Of a stretch of DNA of 64,000 bases, positions 1-8,954 are shown piece by piece. The notes beneath the pieces were generated by a model, which saw nothing but the letters and a program-made list of their open reading frames with translations, did no database searches and had not been told where the DNA came from. Each line of letters starts with the position of its first letter. Positions within the stretch are counted from its first letter, which is position 1. The stretch spans positions 682,001 through 746,000 of the forward strand of contig NZ_KZ686269.1 in assembly GCF_003029735.1 (NCBI RefSeq), given 5' to 3'. Both the position numbers and the translations under genes were made by a program. The stretch is from Pedobacter yulinensis (GTDB lineage: Bacteria > Bacteroidota > Bacteroidia > Sphingobacteriales > Sphingobacteriaceae).

Positions 1-39
1 GTGCTTGCGTTTATCATCGCTGCTTTTGCGGAATACTGA
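1..39 (+). CDS. C-terminal end of an unidentified upstream gene (partial)
   Basis: Frame 1 is open from the window edge to a TGA at 37-39 and gives a short hydrophobic tail (VLAFIIAAFAEY). It ends 2 bases before the ppk1 start codon, the same tight spacing seen between the next genes, so it may be the last codons of a preceding gene in the same operon. Twelve residues are too few to name it, and chance openness cannot be excluded. Confidence 0.35.
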   Translation: MLAFIIAAFAEY

Positions 40-41
40 GT

Positions 42-2096
42 ATGATCGAAGCCCTGTTTTTCAATCGCGACCTGAGCTGGATCGGTTTTAATGCGCGGGT
101 GCTGTCCGAAGCCGGCAAGCCAGCGGTGCCGCTGTTGGAGCGCATCAGGTTTCTCGCCATTTTTTCGTCCAACCTGGATGAATTTTACAGGGTCAGGATG
201 CCGGTATTAATGGCCCTGCATGCCCGCGTTGATCCGGGCGACGGCGTACCGGTCCCGGTATTGGGCGAGGCGTCGAAACGCATTGCAGTTCTGCAGAAGC
301 AGTTTGGCCGCGTATTAAACCAGGAAATTATTCCGCAACTCGCCAGGCTCGGCATTGACTTCTATTATGGCTCACCTGTTCCAACCCGGGTGTCGGCGGC
401 ACTGAGGGAAGTTTTTTTTAATGAAGTGCTTGGCCTGCTGCAGGTCAGCAGGATTGAGCCCGGAGCCCGGCTTCCTCTTGTTGAAAACAACCGGCTTTAT
501 CAGTTGGTGGTTGCTGAAGATGAGCAGGGAAACGAGGTATTGTTCTTGGTAAATATTCCTGCCGAAGATGCGGGCCGTTTTTTCAGGCTGGCCGATGCCG
601 GCCGGGAACAGATATTTTTCCTGGAAGACATGGTCCGCCATCACCTGGAAGACCTGCTGAAAGGGTACCGCGTGCTTGATAGCTTTAACCTGAAAATTAC
701 GAGAAATGCAGAACTCAGCATCGGAGAGGAGTATGGAGAAGAGCTACCGGCGGTGCTCGAAGCCAGGCTGCAGCAGCGCGAGCTGGGCAGCGCGACCCGC
801 CTGCTTTACCAGCCCGGACTGGCCCTGCGCCATCTTTACGCAATGATTTCTGCACTGGGCCTGGAAACAGCCATGCTTGTTGAGGGCGGACGGTACCATA
901 ATCTGAAAGATCTCGCAGACTTGCCCCTGCCAGCGCAAGTGCCCGCTTATGCGCCGTGGTCTGCGCTGAAAAATGTCGATATAGGTTCATCGGGCAGTCT
1001 TTTTGACCAGATCTCTGCAAAAGACCTGTTTCTCCATACTCCCTACCAGGACTATCGCCCGGTTTTGCGGTTCTTCAATGAAGCGGCCACCGATCCCGGT
1101 GTAGAAGAGATCTGGGTTACCCTGTACCGGGTGGCCACGCAGTCGAAAATAGCCAGAAGCCTGGTCACGGCTGCGCGGAACGGAAAGCAGGTAATCGTAC
1201 TGGTCGAGCTCAAGGCCCGTTTTGACGAAGCCAACAACATAAAATGGGCAAAGACAATGAAGGCCGCTGGCGTAACGATCCTATACAGCCGTTTCGACCA
1301 GAAAGTACATGCAAAGATTGCCCTTATTAAACGGGTTGACAGCGATGGTCCGGGTTATCTGGGGCTTTTGGCTACCGGGAACCTGAACGAGACCACCGCA
1401 CGTTTTTACACCGATCATGTGCTGCTTACGGCAGATCAGCAGTTGTTAGCTGAGTTGCGGCAGCTTTTTCTGTTGTTGAAAACCAAGGATCGGCTTGCGC
1501 CGCAGCCTCATTTCGGGCACCTGCTCGTTGCTGGTTTCAACCTGCAGCAGCGTTTTCTGGACCTGATCAGCGCTGAAATTAACGAAGCACGTGCCGGACG
1601 ACCAGCGCTGATCATGTTGAAGATGAACAACCTGGAAGAAAAGGTGCTCATCAGCAAATTATATGAGGCGTCGTGCGCAGGCGTGGAGGTCCGTCTCATT
1701 GTTCGCAGCATTTGCTGTCTGATACCCGGGGTGCCGGGAATGAGCGAAAACATCAAAGTAAGGCGTATTGTAGGCCGTTATTTGGAGCACGGACGGATCT
1801 TCATATTCGGAAACGCTGCGCGCGGGCAGATCTTTCTCGGCTCTGCAGACTGGATGAACCGCAATATTTATAACCGCATCGAGGTGTGTTTCCCGCTGCG
1901 CGATCCGCTCCTGCAGCAGGAGATGAGGGAAATGATGCGGCTGTACCTGGCTGATGACGTTCAGGCCGTAGACCTAAACAGCAAACTCGAAAATGAAGTG
2001 CCGCTGCGATCAAACGAGCCGCTCGATGCCCAGGCAGCAATCTACAGTTTCCTCGCTGCAAATAAATCGACCCCCAGACATGAATCGAATCCCTAA
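42..2096 (+). CDS. ppk1: Polyphosphate kinase 1
   Basis: PPK1 reversibly moves the gamma-phosphate of ATP onto inorganic polyphosphate. The 684-residue length is normal for the family. The N-terminus NRDLSWIGFN is the classic PPK1 opening, which also supports the ATG at 42. The two phospholipase-D-like catalytic modules are visible: His423 in KVHAK, the likely phosphorylated histidine (compare His435 in E. coli), and His583 in YLEHGR (compare His592). ATGNLNE and TLYR blocks typical of the family lie between and before them. The next gene starts 5 bases after the stop, so ppk1 probably leads or belongs to a four-gene operon with the lipoprotein, the phosphatase-barrel fusion and the GAF protein. 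Family identity is secure; a functional link to the neighbours is inference. Confidence 0.96.
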   Translation: MIEALFFNRDLSWIGFNARVLSEAGKPAVPLLERIRFLAIFSSNLDEFYRVRMPVLMALHARVDPGDGVPVPVLGEASKRIAVLQKQFGRVLNQEIIPQLARLGIDFYYGSPVPTRVSAALREVFFNEVLGLLQVSRIEPGARLPLVENNRLYQLVVAEDEQGNEVLFLVNIPAEDAGRFFRLADAGREQIFFLEDMVRHHLEDLLKGYRVLDSFNLKITRNAELSIGEEYGEELPAVLEARLQQRELGSATRLLYQPGLALRHLYAMISALGLETAMLVEGGRYHNLKDLADLPLPAQVPAYAPWSALKNVDIGSSGSLFDQISAKDLFLHTPYQDYRPVLRFFNEAATDPGVEEIWVTLYRVATQSKIARSLVTAARNGKQVIVLVELKARFDEANNIKWAKTMKAAGVTILYSRFDQKVHAKIALIKRVDSDGPGYLGLLATGNLNETTARFYTDHVLLTADQQLLAELRQLFLLLKTKDRLAPQPHFGHLLVAGFNLQQRFLDLISAEINEARAGRPALIMLKMNNLEEKVLISKLYEASCAGVEVRLIVRSICCLIPGVPGMSENIKVRRIVGRYLEHGRIFIFGNAARGQIFLGSADWMNRNIYNRIEVCFPLRDPLLQQEMREMMRLYLADDVQAVDLNSKLENEVPLRSNEPLDAQAAIYSFLAANKSTPRHESNP

Positions 2097-2101
2097 CTGA
2101 T

Positions 2102-2959
2102 ATGAAAAACCGATACATCATTCCCGCAGTCTTGTTTTATCTTGCTTTCCTGCTTGCCTGTAAACAAAAAGCAGCATTCAGCTCGCCTGCAGGGTATGAT
2201 TTTGGCAATCCGGAAAAATTCGTTATGCCTGAAAGCCTGCTGGAAATTTCGGGTATCTGTTTTAAGCCCACTACCTCAGACACGATCTACGCGGTGCAGG
2301 ACGAAGAAGGCAAGTTATTTCGCCAGCGCTGGGGTGTAAAAGCACAGCAGAACATGCATTTTGCAGCGGGCGGCGATTATGAGGACGTAACCTATTTAAA
2401 GGGCTGGTTTTATGTATTAAAAAGCAACGGCCACATGTATGGTTTTAAAGAAGAGCCGTTTGACAAAAATGGGGCGAATGACACCCGGGTCTTCAAACAG
2501 CTCGTTCCGAAAGGGGAGTACGAGGGCTTATTTGCAGACCAGTCCTCGGGTTTGCTGTATGTGCTCTGTAAAAATTGTAAAACCGGGGAGCGGGGCTCTG
2601 CACCGGGTTATGTACTCGGATCCGACTCAGCAGGGGCAGCCCTGAAACTGGTCAGCCAGTTCAGTGTTACTGCCGGTGTATCGCTGGCAAAGAAAAAAAA
2701 GAAAAAGCAGGCCGCATTCCGGCCATCTGCGCTGGCCAGGCATCCGAAGACGGGTGAATGGTTTGTGCTGTCATCTTTCAATAAACTGCTGCTGATCGTC
2801 GATGAAAATTGGAAGGTACAGTCCCGGCACGAGCTGGACGGCGGTGTTTTTAACCAGCCCGAAGGAATGGCTTTTGACCCGGAGGGGAATCTCTACATCT
2901 CCAATGAGGGTGGGGAGCTGGATGCAGGAAATGTCTTGAAATTTACTTACCGCCGGTAA
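2102..2959 (+). CDS. SdiA-regulated-family lipoprotein (beta-propeller-like)
   Basis: A 285-residue exported protein. The N-terminal hydrophobic stretch ends in LLAC at about residues 17-20, a lipobox, so it should be lipid-anchored. Strands such as LEISGICF, YEDVTYL, YVLKSNG and FNQPEGMAFDPEGNLYISNEGG resemble the SdiA-regulated/esterase-like phytase type of six-bladed propeller. No catalytic set can be assigned. It sits 5 bases after ppk1 and 1 base before the phosphatase-barrel gene, so all three are probably co-transcribed. Odd feature: codons around residues 197-202 encode six lysines from an almost pure A tract (A8-G-A5, 2693-2706), a possible polymerase slippage site. Family assignment is moderately sure; the substrate or ligand is unknown. 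Confidence 0.7.
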   Translation: MKNRYIIPAVLFYLAFLLACKQKAAFSSPAGYDFGNPEKFVMPESLLEISGICFKPTTSDTIYAVQDEEGKLFRQRWGVKAQQNMHFAAGGDYEDVTYLKGWFYVLKSNGHMYGFKEEPFDKNGANDTRVFKQLVPKGEYEGLFADQSSGLLYVLCKNCKTGERGSAPGYVLGSDSAGAALKLVSQFSVTAGVSLAKKKKKKQAAFRPSALARHPKTGEWFVLSSFNKLLLIVDENWKVQSRHELDGGVFNQPEGMAFDPEGNLYISNEGGELDAGNVLKFTYRR

Positions 2960-2960
2960 T

Positions 2961-5900
2961 ATGCGCAGCGTTATTTTATTTTTTTTACTGTTTTCGGCAG
3001 GTTTTAGCCATGCGCAGCGGGCCCAGGTAGAAAACCGCATGATCCTGATCGGAGATGCCGGCGAAATGGACCGGCAGCAGGGTGGGGTCATCGACTTTGC
3101 TGTAAGCAAGATTCTGCCAGGAAAAACCAGGGTGATCTATCTGGGCGATAACATCTATCCCAGGGGTATGGGGCTGCCGGGAAGTCCTGAACGCAGGCAG
3201 ACGGAAGAAATCTTAAGGTCACAATATCAGCCCTTTCGGACGAAAGGCGTACCAGTCGACTTTATTCCGGGCAACCATGACTGGGACCGCATGGGGCCGG
3301 GGGGACTGGCCAAGATGCGTGCTCAATGGGCATTCCTGGATAGCCAGCAAGACTCCGCCTTGCGTGCGCTGCCAGCAGACGGGTGCCCGGGCCCCGAAGA
3401 AATTGCGGTAGGCAAAAATCTGGTTGTGATCGTTTTTGACAGCGAATGGTGGCTTTTCCAGCATGCCAAAGAAACTACCGCCGACTGTGATTGCCGCAGC
3501 AAAGAGGAAATTCTGGAGAAGTTGGGCTCGTTGCTCTATAAAAACCGGCACAAAGTTGTCTTGCTCGCTATGCACCATCCGTTTCAGTCTTATGGCCGGC
3601 ATGGCGGTTATTACGACCTGAAGGACCACCTGTTCCCATTCACAGCGATCAATCCGTCTCTTTATATCCCGCTCCCGGGAGTGGGCTCACTTTATCCGTT
3701 TCTGCGGCGCACTTTTCCGAATCCTGAAGACATGCCGCATCCGCAGTACCAGGAAATGATTAAAAAAGTTGATGGTGTTTTTGCCGGTTTCCCGAACCTG
3801 GTGCATGTTTCCGGTCATGATCATGGGCTTCAGTTCATCAAAAATGATCAGGCCATCCAGGTGGTTAGCGGGTCAGGCGCCAAGCACAGTTTCGTGGCCC
3901 GGGGCAAACATGCCCTTTACGGGTCTACGCTGCCCGGCTTTGTGACCGCCGATCTGATGAGCGATAAGTCGCTTGTTTTTTCCTATTATGCGCAAACAGA
4001 CAGTGGCTTCAGGCAGGTATTTAACTATGCCAAACCTTATGCGCCTGTGCGGCAGGCTGAGGAAACAAGTTATGCAACCTTTAGTGAAGATAGCCTGGTC
4101 AGGACCATCCGGCCGGGGTATGACAGTGTTGGCAAGTTCCATAGGCTTCTTTTTGGCGAAAATTACCGCAAGGAATACGCGCAACCGACCAGACTGCCCG
4201 TTATTCGCCTGTCTGCCATCAATGGCGGACTAACCCCGCTCAAAGCCGGGGGTGGTCATCAGTCTAAATCGCTACGGCTTGCTGATCGGGCCGGGCGGGA
4301 ATACGTGTTGCGCAGTGTACAGAAATATCCCGACGTACTGATCCCCGAGAAACTGCGGGAAACGTTCGCAAAAGATATTGTAGAAGACCAGATGTCTGCA
4401 CAGCATCCATTTTCGGCCCTTGCTGTGCCACCCATCGCCGAGGCCGCGGGCGTACCGCACAGCAAGCCTATAATCGGTATCGTTGCGCCTGAGCAGGGGC
4501 TGGGCGCCTACAACAAAACTTTTGGCGGTGTTGCGGCCCTGCTCGAAGAGCGGGAACCGGCTGGCAAATCAGACAATACCCCAAAGATGCTTGAAGCGCT
4601 GATGGAAGATAATGACAATACCATTGACCGGCAACTTTACCTGAAAGCACGCTTGCTCGATGTGCTGATCGGCGACTGGGACCGCCATGGAGACCAATGG
4701 CGCTGGGCATTTCGTAAAAATGGAAAGAACAAACATTATTTTCCTGTACCGCGCGATCGGGACCAGGTATTTTACAAGTCTGAGGGCCTGGTTGTCAAGT
4801 ATGCAACGGCCAAATCGCTTCTGCCATTTATGCAGGGATTTGGCGAAAAGATAAAAGACATTAACACCTATGTATGGGAAGCACGGCAGACCGACTCCCG
4901 CATCCTGATCCCGCTGCCACGGGCAGACTGGCAATCGGTTACCCAGGATTTTACCGGCCGCATGACAGACGGTGTTTTTGAAACGGCCTTGCGGCGGTTG
5001 CCTGCGGCGGCCTATGAGCTTCGGCATAAGGAACTGCTGGATACACTAAGAGCCCGCAGAGCCGCGTTGCCAGCAGCAATGGATAAGTTATACACGTTTC
5101 TGAATAAAATAGCAGACATCCAATTGAGCGATAAACGGGAGGCTGTTTCGCTGCGGACTTCGCCCGATGGCGGCGCCCAGCTGCTGGTGCAGAAGATCAA
5201 TAAAAACGGCGAACTGAAAGATACGCTGATGAACAAGACGTTCGAAGCAAGCGTAACCAAGGAGATCAGGCTTTACCTGAACAGGGGCAACGACAGCGTC
5301 TTCCTGGATACAAAAGGATCGGATATCAAGTTCCGCATCATTGCAAAAGAAGGTGATAAAAAGTACCAGGTCACTTCGTTAGGGAAAGCCGCTAATTTGT
5401 ACCAGCCGGAAACGCAGGCCAACATTCAGGGGGCTGCTGCATCACGGCTCCGGATCACCGCCTCTAATGACAGTATCAATACGGCTTTCGTGCCGGTAAA
5501 CCTGTACCATGTGCCGGTTTACCTGCTCAATGCAGGCCTGAACCTGGACGACGGGCTGCTGCTTGGTGCCACCTACAAGTACACCCGGCAGGAAGGCTTC
5601 AGGAAGGTGCCCTTCGCAAGCTCGCACCGGTTTACCGCGCTGCACGCGTTTGCTACCGAAGCATTCCAGCTTAAATATAACGGAGAATGGACCCATCTTG
5701 TTGGAAATGTCGACCTGATTGCCGAACTGAACCTGAAGGCGCCGAACAATACCATGAATTTTTTTGGCCGCGGAAACGGGACGGCTTTTGACCGCAGCGG
5801 GGACTACAAACGGTTTTATCGCACCAGGTTTAACCTGCTTACCTTCGAGACCGCCCTGCGCTGGCGCAACGGCGCCGGGAGCAGCCTTACGTTTGGCCCC

Positions 5901-6569
5901 TCAATGCAGTTCTACCACCTTAATTTGAGCGAAAACAGGGGCCGTTTTATTGAACGCACCGGCGAGCTGGGCTCTTATGACAGCCTGACAACCGGGCGGG
6001 ACAAATTGCACCTTGGCCTCAGCCTCCATTATGAGATGGACGCCAGGAACAACAGGCTGCTGCCGCAATGGGGTTCTTTCGTCAGCCTGCGGGCCCAGGC
6101 CTGGCATGGCTTGAGCGGAGGTGCAAGGGCCTATGCGCAGCTGATGCCACAGGTTGCACTCTACAAAAGCCTGGATAACCGCGGCACAGTCGTGCTGGCA
6201 GACCGAATTGGCGGAACACTGGGCTTCGGGCAATCGGCCTTTTACCAGTCGGCTTTTTTAGGTGGACAGGACAATTTGTTGGGTTTTCGTCAATATCGTT
6301 TTGCAGGGCAGCATAGTTTATATAATAATTTGGAAATTCGCCTGAAATTAGCGGACTTTGCGAGCTATATTTTACCAGGACAGTTCGGCCTGATCGGTTT
6401 TTACGATACGGGCCGGGTCTGGGAACCGGAAGAGGCCTCTTCAAAATGGCACCATGGTGTAGGCGGAGGCCCGTACTTCGCGCCGGCTCAGATCGCGGTC
6501 GTTAAATTCCTGATGGGTCGTTCTGCAGAAGGCTGGTACCCATACCTGACGGTCGGAATGCGTTTTTAA
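2961..6569 (+). CDS. Metallophosphatase / kinase-like / Omp85-type barrel fusion
   Basis: A 1202-residue exported protein with three parts. A signal peptide (about 1-19, cut after SHA) is followed by a calcineurin-like phosphoesterase with its full metal motif set: GDAGE 31-35, LGDN 61-64, GNHD 104-107, HH 205-206 and GHDH 285-288. Residues about 395-720 hold a second domain with GREYVLR at 445-451, GDWDRH at 571-576 and RDRD at 598-601; this spacing resembles the N-lobe strand, the DRH catalytic segment and the metal Asp of HipA/Fam20-like kinases (inference). From about 840 the chain is rich in alternating beta strands, has LGFR at 1107-1110 in the place of the Omp85 loop-6 motif, and ends in Phe, as outer-membrane barrels do. 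It starts 1 base after the lipoprotein gene. The phosphatase and barrel calls are firm; the kinase-like call is tentative. Confidence 0.85.
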   Translation: MRSVILFFLLFSAGFSHAQRAQVENRMILIGDAGEMDRQQGGVIDFAVSKILPGKTRVIYLGDNIYPRGMGLPGSPERRQTEEILRSQYQPFRTKGVPVDFIPGNHDWDRMGPGGLAKMRAQWAFLDSQQDSALRALPADGCPGPEEIAVGKNLVVIVFDSEWWLFQHAKETTADCDCRSKEEILEKLGSLLYKNRHKVVLLAMHHPFQSYGRHGGYYDLKDHLFPFTAINPSLYIPLPGVGSLYPFLRRTFPNPEDMPHPQYQEMIKKVDGVFAGFPNLVHVSGHDHGLQFIKNDQAIQVVSGSGAKHSFVARGKHALYGSTLPGFVTADLMSDKSLVFSYYAQTDSGFRQVFNYAKPYAPVRQAEETSYATFSEDSLVRTIRPGYDSVGKFHRLLFGENYRKEYAQPTRLPVIRLSAINGGLTPLKAGGGHQSKSLRLADRAGREYVLRSVQKYPDVLIPEKLRETFAKDIVEDQMSAQHPFSALAVPPIAEAAGVPHSKPIIGIVAPEQGLGAYNKTFGGVAALLEEREPAGKSDNTPKMLEALMEDNDNTIDRQLYLKARLLDVLIGDWDRHGDQWRWAFRKNGKNKHYFPVPRDRDQVFYKSEGLVVKYATAKSLLPFMQGFGEKIKDINTYVWEARQTDSRILIPLPRADWQSVTQDFTGRMTDGVFETALRRLPAAAYELRHKELLDTLRARRAALPAAMDKLYTFLNKIADIQLSDKREAVSLRTSPDGGAQLLVQKINKNGELKDTLMNKTFEASVTKEIRLYLNRGNDSVFLDTKGSDIKFRIIAKEGDKKYQVTSLGKAANLYQPETQANIQGAAASRLRITASNDSINTAFVPVNLYHVPVYLLNAGLNLDDGLLLGATYKYTRQEGFRKVPFASSHRFTALHAFATEAFQLKYNGEWTHLVGNVDLIAELNLKAPNNTMNFFGRGNGTAFDRSGDYKRFYRTRFNLLTFETALRWRNGAGSSLTFGPSMQFYHLNLSENRGRFIERTGELGSYDSLTTGRDKLHLGLSLHYEMDARNNRLLPQWGSFVSLRAQAWHGLSGGARAYAQLMPQVALYKSLDNRGTVVLADRIGGTLGFGQSAFYQSAFLGGQDNLLGFRQYRFAGQHSLYNNLEIRLKLADFASYILPGQFGLIGFYDTGRVWEPEEASSKWHHGVGGGPYFAPAQIAVVKFLMGRSAEGWYPYLTVGMRF

Positions 6570-6574
6570 TTTGA

Positions 6575-8953
6575 GTGAACTGCGTTATGCAAAACAAGCT
6601 ATTGAGTCTGAGGAAATTCATCTATGAGGACCGGGTGCCGCAATGTACCATACAGTCTAACCTCAGTTTTGCACCTTTTGTCAGGCACCTGAAGAAAAAG
6701 ATGGATGCTGTGCCGCATCCCAAATCAAATTTTTACCGCTATGCCCTCGCCAAAATCGGGGAATACGCGGAGCTGGAGAAAACAATCGATACTGCCCAGG
6801 CCGCAGATTACCCGGAAGTTCTGGATGTGATCTACACCGCACTTTCCCCCTTGCTTACTGATGAGGATTCCCAGTTGTGGGCTTTGTCAGCCCCCGGAGA
6901 GCCGGAGTTTTTTTATGGTACCAATTCGTTTTATGAAACCATCGGCAATATGATAAAAACCGGTAGTTTCAGCATAGTGGATCCTGAAAAAGCCGAGGCA
7001 AAAAAAATGATGAACCTTTATGGCCTCATTGCCGAGCGGCTGTTCCACGTTAAAACATCGATGTACAACACTACCGTGCATCGCGTCATGGATACGAAGA
7101 CCGGTCTGGAGACCTATTACCGCCTGGGCATTGACTGGCGTTTTGTAGATGTGTACAGCGAGGGCGACATGGCCCAGCCGGGACCCGATCTGATGGACGA
7201 ATTTATGCGTGGCGACGGCAACGCACTTGACCTGGCCCTGGAACATTTCCCGCTTGAGCAGTTCCGGTTCGAAGGCTTTTGTGTAATTACACTTAAAGAC
7301 GTTACCGCCGATTACGTGTTGGATGCAATCAAGAACATGATCATTTCGCATAATGATTGTGATGCGATCAGCAATAAAAATGAGCTGGAAGGCGCCTTGC
7401 AGACGCTTTTTGGCAGCAACCGCATCCGGTTTAATCTTTTGCCGTTTTTTCACATCAACGGCAAACCGCTCCTGCGAAACAACTTCGGCCTGCACAGCCT
7501 GATCTATGACCTGGCTGGCGGGGAAACGGCGAACGACCACATTTACAGGCAGTTTGTAACCGGGTATCTGGAGGAACCACGCAAATTGATTTTTCTGGAT
7601 ATATCAGAAAAACAACAGGAAGACAGCCCGGTGCTGAGACTCCTGGCAGGCACCGGTAAGATCCGGTCGTACGCGCTGTTCCCGATGTATTACAGCGGCA
7701 GGTTTGTAGGCTGCCTGGAACTTTATAGCAAAGAGGCGGCGGTTTTTAACGCGGGTCTGATGCCTACGGTAGCGCACGCCTCCGATCTGCTGGGGCAGCT
7801 GCTTCAAAACATCATCACAGATTTTAATTCAGAGCTCGCCGGCGTGATCACTGACCGGTTTACTCCGATCCAGGATGCGGTACGCTGGCGTTTCAATGAA
7901 GCGGCTTACAATTACCTGAACGAGAAATACCAGGGAACCGAGAAGCCGGCCATCGAACCGATTGTTTTCGAAGATGTATACCCTTTTTATGGAGCGGTAG
8001 ACATTCGTAACTCGACGATAGAGCGGAATGACGCCATACGCAAAGACCTCTTCGAACATTTCCGCCTGCTGGGTGATACGCTGAAAGCCATCAAGGTCCG
8101 CGTACCTGAAGCCTTCAAAGACGATATCATGGTCAATTTTGACGAGTGGCTCCATGAGGAGCTGTCAGAGATATCAGACCGGGTGGTCTTGAAACTCGAT
8201 GATTACCTCAGGCTTCAGATGGCGCCCTTTCTGCGACAGCTTCGCGACACCCATGCCGAACTGAACGGGATTGTTGAAACATACTTTGAATCTACTCATC
8301 CGCAGCGCGGCCGGGTGTTCGAGCATCGTCAGCGATTGGAAAAAAGCATGCAGACAATTAACCAGCATATCGGAACCCATTTGCTCGATCTGCAAAAAGA
8401 TCTGAATGCAGTTTTTCCGGGTTATTTTGAAAAGTTCCGTACTGACGGGTATGAGTTTGATATCTATCTCGGGCAGTCAATTGCGCCCGAACGGCCGTTC
8501 GACTTGTCGCTGAGAGGCACCTATCGCCTTATGCAACTGCGCTCCATGGCAAAAATCGCACAAGGCACACACAAGCTTCTGCCTTACCTGCCCACGCCAT
8601 TGCGTACAACCCAACTTGTTTTTGTTTATGAAAACCCGATCGATATCAGTTTCAGACAGGAGGAGCAGCGATTTGATGTGGAGGGCAGTTACAACATCCG
8701 CTATCATGTTGTCAAGAAACGAATCGATAAGGTGCACATCAGGCATACCGATGAACGGCTCACCCAGCCAGGAACCCTTGCGCTGGTCTATTTCAATGAG
8801 GCAGACGCGCGCGAATACCTGGATTACATCCGCACTTTACATTACGAAGGTTTGCTTGCCGATGAGGTGGAACAGCTTGAGCTCGAAGTGCTGCAGGGCG
8901 TCGACGGCCTCAAAGCGCTACGTGTAAAGGTTCTTACCGATCAGGAAGCCTGA
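6575..8953 (+). CDS. Large GAF-domain protein of unknown function
   Basis: A 792-residue cytoplasmic-looking protein with no signal peptide or membrane segment. The stretch around residues 330-410 (SYALFPMYYSGRFVGCLELYSK) looks like a GAF small-molecule-binding fold. The remainder is mixed alpha/beta with a helical segment around 480-640, and no kinase, cyclase or DNA-binding module follows, so it is not an ordinary signalling protein. Similar long GAF proteins occur widely in Bacteroidota without a known role. The longest start is GTG at 6575, 5 bases after the fusion gene; an ATG at 6587 (MQNKLLSLRKF) is equally plausible. It ends 1 base before the convergent amidase gene. Last gene of the ppk1 cluster. 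Confidence 0.7.
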   Translation: MNCVMQNKLLSLRKFIYEDRVPQCTIQSNLSFAPFVRHLKKKMDAVPHPKSNFYRYALAKIGEYAELEKTIDTAQAADYPEVLDVIYTALSPLLTDEDSQLWALSAPGEPEFFYGTNSFYETIGNMIKTGSFSIVDPEKAEAKKMMNLYGLIAERLFHVKTSMYNTTVHRVMDTKTGLETYYRLGIDWRFVDVYSEGDMAQPGPDLMDEFMRGDGNALDLALEHFPLEQFRFEGFCVITLKDVTADYVLDAIKNMIISHNDCDAISNKNELEGALQTLFGSNRIRFNLLPFFHINGKPLLRNNFGLHSLIYDLAGGETANDHIYRQFVTGYLEEPRKLIFLDISEKQQEDSPVLRLLAGTGKIRSYALFPMYYSGRFVGCLELYSKEAAVFNAGLMPTVAHASDLLGQLLQNIITDFNSELAGVITDRFTPIQDAVRWRFNEAAYNYLNEKYQGTEKPAIEPIVFEDVYPFYGAVDIRNSTIERNDAIRKDLFEHFRLLGDTLKAIKVRVPEAFKDDIMVNFDEWLHEELSEISDRVVLKLDDYLRLQMAPFLRQLRDTHAELNGIVETYFESTHPQRGRVFEHRQRLEKSMQTINQHIGTHLLDLQKDLNAVFPGYFEKFRTDGYEFDIYLGQSIAPERPFDLSLRGTYRLMQLRSMAKIAQGTHKLLPYLPTPLRTTQLVFVYENPIDISFRQEEQRFDVEGSYNIRYHVVKKRIDKVHIRHTDERLTQPGTLALVYFNEADAREYLDYIRTLHYEGLLADEVEQLELEVLQGVDGLKALRVKVLTDQEA

Positions 8954-8954
8954 A

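Noticed and set aside
6887..7540. A 217-codon minus-strand frame
   Set aside because: Antisense to the GAF gene, which reads as real protein; no family similarity in the antisense translation.
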